A stretch of 64,000 bases of DNA from Porphyrobacter sp. ULC335 (GTDB lineage Bacteria; Pseudomonadota; Alphaproteobacteria; Sphingomonadales; Sphingomonadaceae), in contig NZ_CP078091.1 of assembly GCF_025917005.1 (NCBI RefSeq), forward strand, positions 3,100,001-3,164,000, given 5' to 3'. The translations under genes and the position numbers were made by a program. This document shows positions 52,868 to 61,291 of the stretch, in pieces (within the stretch, counting starts at the first letter, position 1; every line of letters begins with the position of its first letter). A model generated the notes under the pieces. The model saw nothing but the letters and a program-made list of their open reading frames with translations, had not been told where the DNA came from and did not search any database.

Positions 52868-53875
52868 CTGACCAAGCTAGTTGCCATAAACGGCTTCGGC
52901 CGGATCGGACGCCTTTTGGCCCGGCTCATCCTCGAACAGCGACCGGAAGGCATCGCGCTTGCAGCCATCAACGACATGATGGACCCGCACAGCTGCGCAG
53001 CGCTCTACAAACGCGACAGCGTGCATGGACCTGCGGCGGGCGAGGTTGCATTCGGCGATAACTGGATCATGGTCGACGGCCACCGGATAGCCGTGACCCG
53101 CATTCCCGATCCGGCAGCGATGGATCACCGAGCTGTCGGTATCGATCTTGTGATCGAAGCGAGCGGCCAGTTCACCGACCGCAAAAGTGCCTCGGGCCAC
53201 ATCGCGCGCGGTGCGCGGCGGGTGCTGATCTCCGCGCCTGCAAAGGACGCCGACATAACCGTGGTGCAAGGCGTCAATCACGGCTTGCTCCGCCCGGAAC
53301 ACGCGATCGTGTCCAATGCTAGCTGCACGACCAATGCCCTCGCCCCGATTGCGGCCGTGCTGGACCGGATGATCGGCATTGAACGCGGCCATATGACTAC
53401 CGTCCATTCCTACACCAATGACCAAAGGCTTCACGATCAGTATCACCCCGATCTGCGGCGCGCGCGCGGCGGGGCAATGTCGATGATCCCGACCTCAACG
53501 GGCGCCACCAAGGCCGTGGCAGAGGTGCTTCCGCAGCTTAAGGGCAAATTGTCCGGTGCTTCAATCAGGGTGCCGACGCCGAATGTCTCGCTGATCGACT
53601 TCGTTTTTCACGCGGCACGGCCGACGAACGAACACGAGGTCAACGCAATCCTTGCCGACGCGGCTGCCGGCTCAATGAAAGGGATACTCGACACCACGGA
53701 TGAGCCGCTGGTTTCGGTCGATTTCAACCACAATCCGGCGAGCGTCACGGTCGACTTGGCAGAAGCGAAAGTGACGGACGAACGTCTTGTCCGCGTTGTC
53801 GGCTGGTATGACAATGAATGGGGCTTTGCCAATCGCCTGCTCGAAACGGTCAGGCAGATGGCGCTCCAGCTTTAG
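52868..53875 (+). CDS. gap: Type I glyceraldehyde-3-phosphate dehydrogenase, apparent CTG start
   Basis: 335 residues. Rossmann start TKLVAINGFGRIGRLLAR, NAD-selective INDMMD, catalytic Cys153 in SNASCTTNALAP, His180 in MTTVHSYTND and WYDNEWGFANRLL at the end. It oxidises glyceraldehyde-3-phosphate with NAD. No in-frame ATG, GTG or TTG fits the N-terminus. CTG at 52868 has AAGGA 8 bases upstream and gives exactly the expected length, so it is the probable initiator. Placement beside redox genes, not glycolytic ones, suggests an accessory GAPDH. Confidence 0.87.
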   Translation: MTKLVAINGFGRIGRLLARLILEQRPEGIALAAINDMMDPHSCAALYKRDSVHGPAAGEVAFGDNWIMVDGHRIAVTRIPDPAAMDHRAVGIDLVIEASGQFTDRKSASGHIARGARRVLISAPAKDADITVVQGVNHGLLRPEHAIVSNASCTTNALAPIAAVLDRMIGIERGHMTTVHSYTNDQRLHDQYHPDLRRARGGAMSMIPTSTGATKAVAEVLPQLKGKLSGASIRVPTPNVSLIDFVFHAARPTNEHEVNAILADAAAGSMKGILDTTDEPLVSVDFNHNPASVTVDLAEAKVTDERLVRVVGWYDNEWGFANRLLETVRQMALQL

Positions 53876-53890
53876 CCTCGTTTCGTCACC

Positions 53891-53923
53891 GCCCCGGACA
53901 GAGGCCAAGTCACGGTCCGGGGC
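53891..53923. terminator. Hairpin terminator between gap and glutaredoxin gene
   Basis: A 9-bp perfect GC-rich stem, GCCCCGGAC at 53891-53899 with 53915-53923, separates two convergent genes. No strong T-run is present on either side. Confidence 0.6.
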
Positions 53924-53962
53924 AGCAACATCAAATTCACGCATGCTGGGCTGTTCGCCCGG

Positions 53963-54271
53963 CTATTGCACAAGACAGCGGAAACACGGCTCATCCGTAT
54001 CAAGGGTCGATCGCTCGCCTTGCAGAATGAGATCAAGCTGACCGCGCTCCTGCAGCAATGAAAGCTCGTCAGCGCCGCCGATCCCGACACCGCCGATGAA
54101 GCTCTGCGGCACGGATCTCCGGCCTTGCGCACGCCTGACCATGGTGTCGAACAGCTCGGGATTGTCACTGACGCTATGTTCCAGAAAAGCTGCGCCTTTG
54201 CGCTGCAGGATCGCCTTGGCCATCTTGCAATAGGGGCAGTAATCCTTGGTGTAGATTTCAATTTCGGGCAT
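53963..54271 (-). CDS. Glutaredoxin
   Basis: 102 residues, thioredoxin fold. It has the dithiol active site CPYC at 12-15 in IYTKDYCPYCKMAKAIL, the cis-Pro segment RRSVPQSFIGGVGIGGADEL and a normal GrxC-like length with a short tail containing CFRCL. It reduces protein-glutathione disulfides using GSH. ATG at 54271 has AGGAGAT about 6 bases upstream; the longer frame upstream overlaps the next gene. It lies 10 bases after the 72-residue gene, so the two are likely co-transcribed. Confidence 0.9.
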   Translation of the reverse strand: MPEIEIYTKDYCPYCKMAKAILQRKGAAFLEHSVSDNPELFDTMVRRAQGRRSVPQSFIGGVGIGGADELSLLQERGQLDLILQGERSTLDTDEPCFRCLVQ

Positions 54272-54281
54272 CGGATATCTC

Positions 54282-54500
54282 CTAGAAAGACTTGTTCGGA
54301 CGAGCGGCGGCAACAAGCGGCCACACGATCCACGGGAACGCGGCGAGGAAGAACAGGCCCTGGAGCGCAAAGGCGGCAGGGCTGTCAGGGAGCAGAAAGA
54401 CCCCCGCGCCATAGGCAAGGAGCGCCGCTGATCCCTTGCGATAGCGCTCGGTCCAGCTCGGGTTTTCGCGCTTGAGGCAATCGACGCACAGGTCCATCAT
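54282..54500 (-). CDS. Small membrane protein with N-terminal CxxC
   Basis: 72 residues, family not recognised. MMDLCVDCLKRENPSW carries a CxxC pair, then two hydrophobic stretches (AALLAYGAGVFLL and LQGLFFLAAFPWIVWPLVAA) predict two membrane helices. The start at 54500 has GGGGAGG 4-5 bases upstream. A 19-codon frame from ATG at 54557 ends on its start (TGATG) and might be a leader, but support is weak. It is co-directional with glutaredoxin; a redox or metal role is only suggested by the cysteines. Confidence 0.6.
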   Translation of the reverse strand: MMDLCVDCLKRENPSWTERYRKGSAALLAYGAGVFLLPDSPAAFALQGLFFLAAFPWIVWPLVAAARPNKSF

Positions 54501-54857
54501 TCTGCCTCCCCAAGCACCATCGCGGGCTGGCCGCACTTCGACGAGGGATCGTCCATGGCTATTCTCTTTCGGCTGGCGCGCATTGTCGTTCCCGAGAGGC
54601 CGGAAGCGTGAATGGGGCAGCGCTTGATCAGGCCAATCTATCCATTCGCCGGGCGATGAGAATGCGGGCCTATGGCAATGATCCATTGCGCCTGTGACAA
54701 TGGTGGCTGCCTGATCCGCTCCTGATCCGCCCATGACCGTGGCGTTCCATTCTCCGGAATGATCTGCTGCACCGTTTCGCCGTTCTGGCGCAGCGTCGCG
54801 CGGATTACTTCACGCCTGAACCCGCAAGGCGCGGTCCATGCGAGCAGGAGCCTTCCG

Positions 54858-55115
54858 ATGCAAAATCATACAGATGGGCTTATTGCAGCCTTGGCCGGCT
54901 TTGTGCTGACAGGTGCGGTGATGGCACCGCCGGTGCTGTCGGCGCGTGCCGAAAAGGCAGACCGGATTGCTGCCTATGAACAGGTATTGGGAAGCAGCAC
55001 CACGCGCTTCGGGAGCGACCGGGCCGGCAGGCTCGCCAGCGCGCTTCGCGACAGTGATAATCGCGATGAGGCACGCCAGCAGATCGTCGCTGACCAACGC
55101 AAGGGCTCACAATGA
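54858..55115 (+). CDS. Small hypothetical protein with N-terminal hydrophobic segment
   Basis: 85 residues, family not recognised. A hydrophobic segment (LIAALAGFVLTGAVMAPPVL) near the N-terminus, then a charged helical tail (RAEKADRIAAYEQVLG, RLASALRDSDNRDEARQQIV), so either a signal-anchored or a secreted small protein. AGGAG lies 8 bases before the ATG at 54858. It stands alone, convergent with the thioredoxin gene. Confidence 0.5.
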   Translation: MQNHTDGLIAALAGFVLTGAVMAPPVLSARAEKADRIAAYEQVLGSSTTRFGSDRAGRLASALRDSDNRDEARQQIVADQRKGSQ

Positions 55116-55146
55116 AGTGGGGCGAACCAGCAGGCGTAACGCCGGC

Positions 55147-55473
55147 CTAGCAATCGTCCAGACTGGCCAGCATCGCTGTGATCAGGTCGCGGCCTTCGGT
55201 CAGGCCCGTGAAGCGCCGGGCGATCTTGCCGCCTGCAAACAGGATCATGGTCGGCACTGATTGCACTGCAAACAGCGCGGCCAGTTCGGGGTTTCGCCCG
55301 GCGTCGACCTTGAAGATCGTGGCCGTTCCGCGAAACCGGGATGCGAGCGCATCCAGCATGGGGGCCTGCATCTGACACGGGCCGCACCCGCCCGCGTAGA
55401 AACTGACGAGGACGGGATGATCGGCATCGATGACGGCGGCTTTGAAGGCCGAGGGGCTGAGTTCCACCGGCAT
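55147..55473 (-). CDS. Thioredoxin with GCGPC active site
   Basis: 108 residues. Redox site CGPC at 30-33 and cis-Pro in QSVPTMILFAGGK define a thioredoxin. The residue before the first cysteine is Gly (FYAGGCGPC) instead of the nearly universal Trp of WCGPC. It is otherwise complete with no signal peptide, so it is a cytoplasmic disulfide reductase. It follows the NTF2-like gene by 8 bases and is probably co-transcribed with it. Confidence 0.88.
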   Translation of the reverse strand: MPVELSPSAFKAAVIDADHPVLVSFYAGGCGPCQMQAPMLDALASRFRGTATIFKVDAGRNPELAALFAVQSVPTMILFAGGKIARRFTGLTEGRDLITAMLASLDDC

Positions 55474-55481
55474 GGCCGCGC

Positions 55482-55946
55482 CTACAGCCCCAGATCCGAC
55501 AGGCCGGGATGATCATTGGGACGGCGTCCCAGCGGCCAGCGGAACAGGCGATCCTCCTCGCGGATCGGGTGTTCGTTGATGCTGGCGAAGCGGCGGCGCA
55601 TCAACCCGTCTTCGACGAATTCCCAGTTCTCGTTGCCGTGGGCGCGGAACCAGTTGCCGCTGTCATCGTGGTATTCATAGGCATAGCGCACCGCGATGCG
55701 GTTTTCGGTGAAGGCCCACAGTTCCTTGATCAGCCGGTAATCGAGCTCCCTCGCCCATTTGCGTTCAAGAAACGCCTGCGCCTCGGCGCGCCCGCGGGGA
55801 AACTCGGCGCGGTTCCGCCACGCCGTATCCTCGGTATAGGCAAGCGCCACCTTGGCGGCATCGCGGCTGTTCCAGCCATCTTCGGCCAAGCGCACTTTCT
55901 CGCGCGCGGTTGCTTCGGTGAAGGGGGGAAGCGGCGGACGGGTCAT
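55482..55946 (-). CDS. NTF2-like protein (DUF1348 type)
   Basis: 154 residues. It matches the DUF1348/SnoaL-like subgroup: [20 protein letters not shown] near the start, [35 protein letters not shown] and [16 protein letters not shown], ending in FASINEHPI. Function is unknown though widespread in proteobacteria. ATG at 55946 has GGAG 7 bases upstream; an ATG 12 bases further up overlaps that site. Confidence 0.8.
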   Translation of the reverse strand: MTRPPLPPFTEATAREKVRLAEDGWNSRDAAKVALAYTEDTAWRNRAEFPRGRAEAQAFLERKWARELDYRLIKELWAFTENRIAVRYAYEYHDDSGNWFRAHGNENWEFVEDGLMRRRFASINEHPIREEDRLFRWPLGRRPNDHPGLSDLGL

Positions 55947-55971
55947 GGCAGGCTCCATTGGCTGGGAATGA

Positions 55972-56015
55972 AAAAGGACCGGGCGGGGTAAAGGGGGGGG
56001 AAGCCCCGCCCGGTC
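55972..56015 (-). terminator. Rho-independent terminator of the leftward PNPOx/DJ-1 unit
   Basis: A 12-bp perfect stem (55977-55988 with 56004-56015, GACCGGGCGGGG arm) is followed on the minus strand by CTTTTT. It lies 126 bases after the PNPOx-like gene and before the NTF2-like gene, so it separates two leftward units. Confidence 0.8.
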
Positions 56016-56140
56016 AGCATGCGGATGGAATCGGGGGGAAGCATCCGCGCATGGTCATCGGGAGAGAGAGGGGGGATCCGATAACAACTGCAAGTTAGAG
56101 GTCGGCGGCTGGACCGAGAACCGCGGAAGCGCGAAAGGGA

Positions 56141-56734
56141 TTATTCCGCGCCGAGCAACGCCGCGAGTTCGTTTTCCAGTTCAGCAATCCTCGCGTCGCG
56201 CTGATCGATCGCCTGATGCACATCATCGGCATGAAACATCTGCGGAATGTGCTGCGGGCAATTGGAGTCCCACGCCTCGACATCGAACAGGATGACCTGC
56301 TCAGGCAGCGCGCGGTAGCCTTCGGGCATCAGGCTTTGTTCGAGCGCGGCATCGCCCTCAACCGCCCGTGCGGTGCCCCAGATCTTGATCCGCTGGCGAT
56401 GGGCGTAATCCATCAGGAAGATATAAGCCCGAGGGTTCTCGGAGAGGTTGCCGGTGGTAATGAACTGCCGGTTGCCCTTGAAATCGGCGAAGGCAAGCTG
56501 GCGCTCTCCGACCACGTGCAGGAAGCCGGGCGGGCCGCCGCGATGCTGGATATAGGGCTGGCCCTCCTTGCTGGCCGTGGCGAGGTAGAAGCTGCGGACG
56601 CTGGCGATGAAGGCCGCAAGATCATCCAAAGACTGGCCCATCTCCATCCCTTCGTAAATGGCGCGCGATCCCTTGCGCACCTGGGCGGCCTTGACCGCGG
56701 GCGTGAACGCCACATCGACAGGGCGCTGGGTCAT
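56141..56734 (-). CDS. Pyridoxamine-5'-phosphate-oxidase-family flavoprotein
   Basis: 197 residues of the FMN-binding split-barrel family: SFYLATASKEGQPYIQHRGG near 48-67, LAFADFKGNRQFITTGNL and YAHRQRIKIWGTAR. A short C-terminal coiled coil (RDARIAELENELAALLG) is added. Relatives are FMN or F420-type oxidoreductases of unknown substrate. The start overlaps the DJ-1 stop in ATGA, so the two are translated together. Confidence 0.83.
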   Translation of the reverse strand: MTQRPVDVAFTPAVKAAQVRKGSRAIYEGMEMGQSLDDLAAFIASVRSFYLATASKEGQPYIQHRGGPPGFLHVVGERQLAFADFKGNRQFITTGNLSENPRAYIFLMDYAHRQRIKIWGTARAVEGDAALEQSLMPEGYRALPEQVILFDVEAWDSNCPQHIPQMFHADDVHQAIDQRDARIAELENELAALLGAE

Positions 56735-57363
56735 GCCGTCGGAACCTGCGGCGCGATCTGCCAGGTCGCATCGGGACGAGGCACGCGCATCTGGGCGCGG
56801 ATTTGGTCAGCAACCGCCTTCGAGGTCAGGTCGCGTAGCAGCGCAAAGGCCACTTCGATGGCTGTGCCAGGCCCGGTCGATGTGATCAGCTTGCCATCTA
56901 TGACGATCGCCTCGTCAATGAACTGCGCGCCGTAGCCTTCAAGCTGGGCTTTGCGCTGGCCGCCCACCTGATGATAGGTCGTCGCCCGCCGCCCGCGCAA
57001 AATCCCTGCCGCACCGAGCGCGAGCGACGCCACGCAGACCGATGCGACCGTCTGGCCGCGCGCCTCGAAATGGCGGATCACCGCAAGGAACGGCTCGGAC
57101 AGAGCGTCCTCGTAAAACCCGGCACCGTCAAAACCACCGGGCACGGCCAACGCATCGAAGCTGTCGAGGTCGAGGTCGGCGACTAAAGCGTCGGGAATAA
57201 CCGAGAAGCCGAAAGTCGCGCGAAGGCGCGGCCGCAAGCCTGCCGAGACGAGTTCGATCGGCTCATCACCGTCGATATTCGCCCAGCCCAGCACATCGGT
57301 AAATCCGGCTGCTTCGAGCGGTTCAAAGCCATCGGCCAGCAACAGGAGTACTTTCTTCGCCAT
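56731..57363 (-). CDS. DJ-1/PfpI-family protein 1
   Basis: 210 residues. LLLLADGFEPLEAAGF with Glu14, VPGGFDGAGFY and nucleophile-elbow Cys110 in VASVCVASLALGAAG define a DJ-1/PfpI member; catechol-type glyoxalase, deglycase-like or chaperone activities are known for relatives. Almost every block is shared with the DJ-1 protein at 63316-63939, including the C-terminal GKLITSTGPGTAIE. It lies between the reductase fusion and the PNPOx-like gene in one leftward operon. Confidence 0.88.
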   Translation of the reverse strand: MAKKVLLLLADGFEPLEAAGFTDVLGWANIDGDEPIELVSAGLRPRLRATFGFSVIPDALVADLDLDSFDALAVPGGFDGAGFYEDALSEPFLAVIRHFEARGQTVASVCVASLALGAAGILRGRRATTYHQVGGQRKAQLEGYGAQFIDEAIVIDGKLITSTGPGTAIEVAFALLRDLTSKAVADQIRAQMRVPRPDATWQIAPQVPTA

Positions 57364-57388
57364 TAATTCTTGTACCTTGATGATGAGG

Positions 57389-59446
57389 TTAAACGTCGAG
57401 GATCAAGCGGTCTCCGCCGCCCGCTGAAGGGTCGGCAGGGACGGCGCAGCAGATTAGCGCCTTGTCGGCATCAACCTTGGCAGATGGGCGCGATGCATAG
57501 GTCACCTTGCCGGTGAGCACCTTCACCGCGCAGGTCCCGCAAGAACCGCCGCGGCAGCTATATTCGGGCGTCAGGCCGCGTGCTTCGGCAAGGTCAAGTA
57601 GGCTTCCCGAAGCGGCATCCCAGCGCGCTTCCTTGCCCGATTTCATGAAGGCCACCGGCACCGGCTTTTCGGCAATCGGGGGCAAGGCGTCCACGCTGGC
57701 CGGTTCGCCGCGCTTCAATGAGGCCGGGCCAAAGGCTTCGGCGTGGATCCGCGCATCGGCGACGCCAATGTCGCTCAGTTGATCGTACAGCCCCTGCATG
57801 AAGGGCGGCGGGCCGCACATGTAGAAATCATAGGCGTCAAACGGCAGGGTTTGACGGAACAGGTCGGCGCTGATGCGTCCCTCGGAGTCATAATCGATGC
57901 CGGGCGCCGCGCCTTCGGTTAGTTCAAGCAGCCGGATCACCCGCACCGCGCCGCCCGCCTGTGCCACCAGCGCGGCGATCTCCTGATCAAACGCCCGCTC
58001 TGCCAGCGAGCGCGCGGCGATGAACATGAAGGTCTGCCGGATGCGGCGTTTGCGCAGCCCTTCGAACACGATGCTGCGCAGCATCGCCAGCATCGGCGTG
58101 ATCCCGACACCGGCGGCGAGCAGAACGGCAGGGCGGGCTTCGAGCGGATCGATGACAAACCCGCCCGCCGGCGCGCGCGCTTCGATCATGTCGCCCACCG
58201 CCAGATCATCGTGCAAGTGGTTCGAGACGAGCCCTTGGCGCTTTACGCTGAGGCGGTAGAAGCCGTCGGACGGCGCGGTGGAGAGCGTGTAAGTGCGCAG
58301 CACGGGCTCGGCGGCGGCATCGGGGCGCACGCGGATCGGCAGATGCTGGCCCGCTTCGTGGGTGACGATGCCCTTGCCGTCGGCAGGTTCGAGATGGAAC
58401 GAGCGGATGACACTGCTCTCATCGACGATCCGTGCGATCCGGAACGGGCGCCAGCTGTTGCGGAACTCTTCGGCCTCGATCCGTGCGGCGGCCTGCTGCC
58501 AGTCGCCCGTCATCAGATTGTTGGGTGACATCCCACCCGCCTGCATCACAAAGCGCAGTGGCAAGGCTTCGGGCCGCAGCACCACCTTGCGCGGGCGGAA
58601 CACCCACAGCCGTTCGGCCCCCTGGAAGGCGGCGATCTCGTCGGATTCCAGCACCAACTCGGCATCACCGGTCAGGTGCAGCATGTCGCCGGTTTCAAAG
58701 TCGGGGAAGATCAGCCCCGCCTTGGGGTTCAGCAGGAAATTGCCGAGTGTGTTGAAATGGAGGTTTCCGGCAAAATCCGGAATGGTCAGCGAGCCATCAT
58801 CGTTGATGCGCACGAAGCCGGGCTTGCCGCCGCGGTGCGAGGCATCGACGTGGCGGCCATCCGCGTCATCGACATAGGATGACACGAAGAACGTATCGGC
58901 GGCGCTGATCATCGCGCGCACTTGGCGGCTATCCATGTCGAGCGTTTGTGCGGCGGGCACAGCGGAAAAATCATCGGGCTCGCGCACGAAGGCGAAGTCG
59001 CGCAGCTGGATATATTGCGGGCAATTGCCAAAGGCGTGTTCGACCGCGATGGCAAAGCCTTGATCGGCTTTCTGGCGCATCGTGCCGTTCATGCGGTTGC
59101 GCCGCCGGGTATGAAGTTCGATGCCGAGCAGGCCGACTGCGGCGTCATCGGCCAGCGATGCGGTTGCCGGGTCCTGCGGATCGGGCTTCGCCGCAAAGGC
59201 GAGGCGCTTGGGATCGGGGCTCGTCATGAAGCCGGGTCTGCCGGTCAGCAGCGTCACCCAAGCATCGCCCGCCGGATCGACCGAACCGAGCACGATGAAA
59301 GGAAGCTGGCGGTAGAAGTCGCGGTGCTGGTCCGGCATGGAGTCGCGGATCACGCGGCGACCGAAAGCCTCCATGCGTTCGGCGACCCCAACGGTGTTTT
59401 GCAGCGCAACCTCGCCGCTATGAAACGGTGACGGCGTCTGTGTCAT
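57389..59446 (-). CDS. Three-domain fusion: PNPOx-like, FAD/NAD(P)H reductase, [2Fe-2S] ferredoxin
   Basis: 685 residues. The N-terminal part (about 1-320) is a PNPOx-type split barrel (PFIVLGSVDPAGDAWVTLL, SSYVDDADGRHVDASHRGG). About 335-580 is a ferredoxin-reductase module with RTYTLS for flavin, GVGITPMLAML and YMCGPPPFM for nicotinamide. The C-terminus is a plant-type [2Fe-2S] domain with YSCRGGSCGTCAVKV and LICCAVP. It should pass electrons from NAD(P)H via flavin and iron-sulfur to a flavin or substrate in the first domain. Likely first gene of the DJ-1/PNPOx unit. Confidence 0.88.
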   Translation of the reverse strand: MTQTPSPFHSGEVALQNTVGVAERMEAFGRRVIRDSMPDQHRDFYRQLPFIVLGSVDPAGDAWVTLLTGRPGFMTSPDPKRLAFAAKPDPQDPATASLADDAAVGLLGIELHTRRRNRMNGTMRQKADQGFAIAVEHAFGNCPQYIQLRDFAFVREPDDFSAVPAAQTLDMDSRQVRAMISAADTFFVSSYVDDADGRHVDASHRGGKPGFVRINDDGSLTIPDFAGNLHFNTLGNFLLNPKAGLIFPDFETGDMLHLTGDAELVLESDEIAAFQGAERLWVFRPRKVVLRPEALPLRFVMQAGGMSPNNLMTGDWQQAAARIEAEEFRNSWRPFRIARIVDESSVIRSFHLEPADGKGIVTHEAGQHLPIRVRPDAAAEPVLRTYTLSTAPSDGFYRLSVKRQGLVSNHLHDDLAVGDMIEARAPAGGFVIDPLEARPAVLLAAGVGITPMLAMLRSIVFEGLRKRRIRQTFMFIAARSLAERAFDQEIAALVAQAGGAVRVIRLLELTEGAAPGIDYDSEGRISADLFRQTLPFDAYDFYMCGPPPFMQGLYDQLSDIGVADARIHAEAFGPASLKRGEPASVDALPPIAEKPVPVAFMKSGKEARWDAASGSLLDLAEARGLTPEYSCRGGSCGTCAVKVLTGKVTYASRPSAKVDADKALICCAVPADPSAGGGDRLILDV

Positions 59447-59510
59447 CTCTCATCTCCCCCGGAATGCGGTGCTCCGGGGCCGCCCTTGGGCAGCCCCGGT
59501 AGCCGTTGGG

Positions 59511-60122
59511 TCAGGCGCGAAGGCCCACGGCGTTCTTGGCGAATTCGACAAAGCCGGGGAGCGCTTCGATCCGGGCCAGCCACGCGTTGACATTGGCGTA
59601 GGACGAAAGGTCGACATTCCCCTCGGGCGCGCTGGCGATGTAGCTGTAGAGCGCGATGTCGGCGATCGTGGCGTGGTCGGCGGCGATCCATTCGCGGCCA
59701 TCAAGCTCGGCTTCGATCAGCGCTAGAACCGCATGGGCGCGGGCGATCACCTCTTCGGCGTTGAAGCCGGCCTTGAATATGGTGACCAGACGGGCGGCAC
59801 CGGGGCCAAAAGCGATCTGGCCAGCCGCGACCGACAGCCAGCGTTGCATCCTTGCGGCGCCCAACTCGTCTGCCGGCAACCAGTCGGTGCGACCGAACTT
59901 TTTGGCGGTATAGATCATGATGGCATTGGAATCGGGGATGAATTCGCCATCATCTTCCAGCAGCGGCACCTGACCGAAGCGGTTCTTGGCGAGATATTCG
60001 GGCGACTTGTGTTCACCCTTGGCGAGATCAACCTCGACGATTTCAACGTCAGCGCCGATCAGCGACAGGAACAGCCGCGCACGGTGGGCGTGGCCGGAAA
60101 TGGGGTGGGAATAGAGCTTCAT
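59511..60122 (-). CDS. Glutathione S-transferase 1
   Basis: 203 residues. The N-terminal thioredoxin fold starts [20 protein letters not shown], has the GSH-binding [20 protein letters not shown] and then a helical C-terminal domain ([20 protein letters not shown]). It conjugates or reduces electrophiles with glutathione. AAGGACA lies 7 bases before the ATG at 60122. It is divergent from the LysR gene, which is its probable regulator, and 64 bases upstream of the reductase-fusion gene. Confidence 0.9.
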   Translation of the reverse strand: MKLYSHPISGHAHRARLFLSLIGADVEIVEVDLAKGEHKSPEYLAKNRFGQVPLLEDDGEFIPDSNAIMIYTAKKFGRTDWLPADELGAARMQRWLSVAAGQIAFGPGAARLVTIFKAGFNAEEVIARAHAVLALIEAELDGREWIAADHATIADIALYSYIASAPEGNVDLSSYANVNAWLARIEALPGFVEFAKNAVGLRA

Positions 60123-60284
60123 GGTCGTGTCCTTTGGCAAGAGCAGATGACGGGCGGCCATCCGGCGAGCCATCAAATGCGCTCACCGGGGCGCGATCAG
60201 AACCGTTGAACGCTGCAAGGCACTATTCCGCTGAATGCATTTATCAGCTAGATCTGGGCCGATTTCAGGTTGGGGGCGGAAATT

Positions 60285-61181
60285 ATGTCGCGTTTTCATG
60301 CGATGCAGGTGTTTGTCAAAGTCGCCGAAACGAGCGGCTTTGCCGAAGCCGCGCGGCAATTGAACATGAGCCCCCCTGCCGTCACCCGCGCCGTGGCATC
60401 TCTGGAAGACCAGATCGGCGCGCGGCTGTTCACCCGCACCACCCGGACGGTGAAGCTGACCGAGGCCGGCGTCCGCTATTTCGACGATTGCCGGCGCATC
60501 CTTGCCGATGTCGTCGAAGCTGAGGCGGCCGCTGGCGGTTCTTACGCCAAGCCCACCGGTGTCCTGACCGTGACGGCATCCGCTCTGTTCGGGCAGGATT
60601 ACATTACCCCGATTTTGACCGAATATCTCGACCAGAATCCCGAAGTGAATGCCCGTGCTCTGTTCGTCGACCGGATCACCAACATGGTGGACGAGGGGAT
60701 CGATGTCGGCATCCGCATCGGCGACCTGCCCGATTCCAGCTTCAGCGCCATCCGCGTCGGCGCGGTGCGCCGGGTGGTGTGCGGCGCGCCGAGCTATTTC
60801 GAGCAGCACGGCGTGCCCAAGCATCCCGCCGACCTTGCAAAACACAGGATCATCGTCAGCACGGCATCATGGGCCTCGCTCGACTGGCGCTTCGGCGGAG
60901 AAGGTAAGCCGGTGGTGCGGATCGCGCCGCGACTGTCGTTCAACACATATGGCGCTGTGCTCAAGTCTACCATGCTGGGCTGGGGTCTGGCGCGGCCTTT
61001 GTCCTACCAGATCGGCCAAGCTCTGATCGATGGTGACTTGCAGACGATCCTGTCCGAGTTCGAGGAAGAACCCCTGCCGGTCCATGTCGTCCACCCCGAG
61101 GGCCGCCGGGCATCGGCCAAGGTCCGGGCCTTTGTGGATCTGGCGGTGGAGCGGCTGCGCGCCAATCGCTCGATCAACTGA
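60285..61181 (+). CDS. LysR-family transcriptional regulator
   Basis: 298 residues. An N-terminal helix-turn-helix (FVKVAETSGFAEAARQLN, then SPPAVTRAVASLEDQIG) is followed by a LysR co-inducer domain from about residue 90. Length and layout are typical. It is divergent from GST 1, the classic LysR arrangement with its target, and upstream of the outer-membrane protein gene. An electrophile- or oxidant-sensing role is inferred from the surrounding GST, DJ-1 and flavoprotein genes. ATG at 60285; its ribosome site is weak. Confidence 0.9.
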   Translation: MSRFHAMQVFVKVAETSGFAEAARQLNMSPPAVTRAVASLEDQIGARLFTRTTRTVKLTEAGVRYFDDCRRILADVVEAEAAAGGSYAKPTGVLTVTASALFGQDYITPILTEYLDQNPEVNARALFVDRITNMVDEGIDVGIRIGDLPDSSFSAIRVGAVRRVVCGAPSYFEQHGVPKHPADLAKHRIIVSTASWASLDWRFGGEGKPVVRIAPRLSFNTYGAVLKSTMLGWGLARPLSYQIGQALIDGDLQTILSEFEEEPLPVHVVHPEGRRASAKVRAFVDLAVERLRANRSIN

Positions 61182-61211
61182 TTTATTCCATTTACAGGAA
61201 CAATATCTTCC

Positions 61212-61227
61212 ATAATTGCCCAATTAT
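61212..61227. promoter_or_regulatory. ATAATTG-CC-CAATTAT palindrome
   Basis: A perfect 7+7 inverted repeat with a 2-base centre, 31 bases after the LysR gene and 65 bases before the outer-membrane protein start. Its position suggests an operator for the outer-membrane protein gene, possibly for the neighbouring LysR protein. Confidence 0.45.
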
Positions 61228-61291
61228 CGTCGCGCAATGACCGGCCTATCTCCAGCCCACCCCAACAACGGGATCCAACTGGAGAACAATC

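Noticed and set aside
54498..54557. 19-codon frame ending on the start of the 72-residue CxxC membrane protein gene
   Set aside because: The overlap is suggestive of a leader peptide, but there is no clear ribosome site and nothing attenuator-like, so it is mentioned only with the neighbour.
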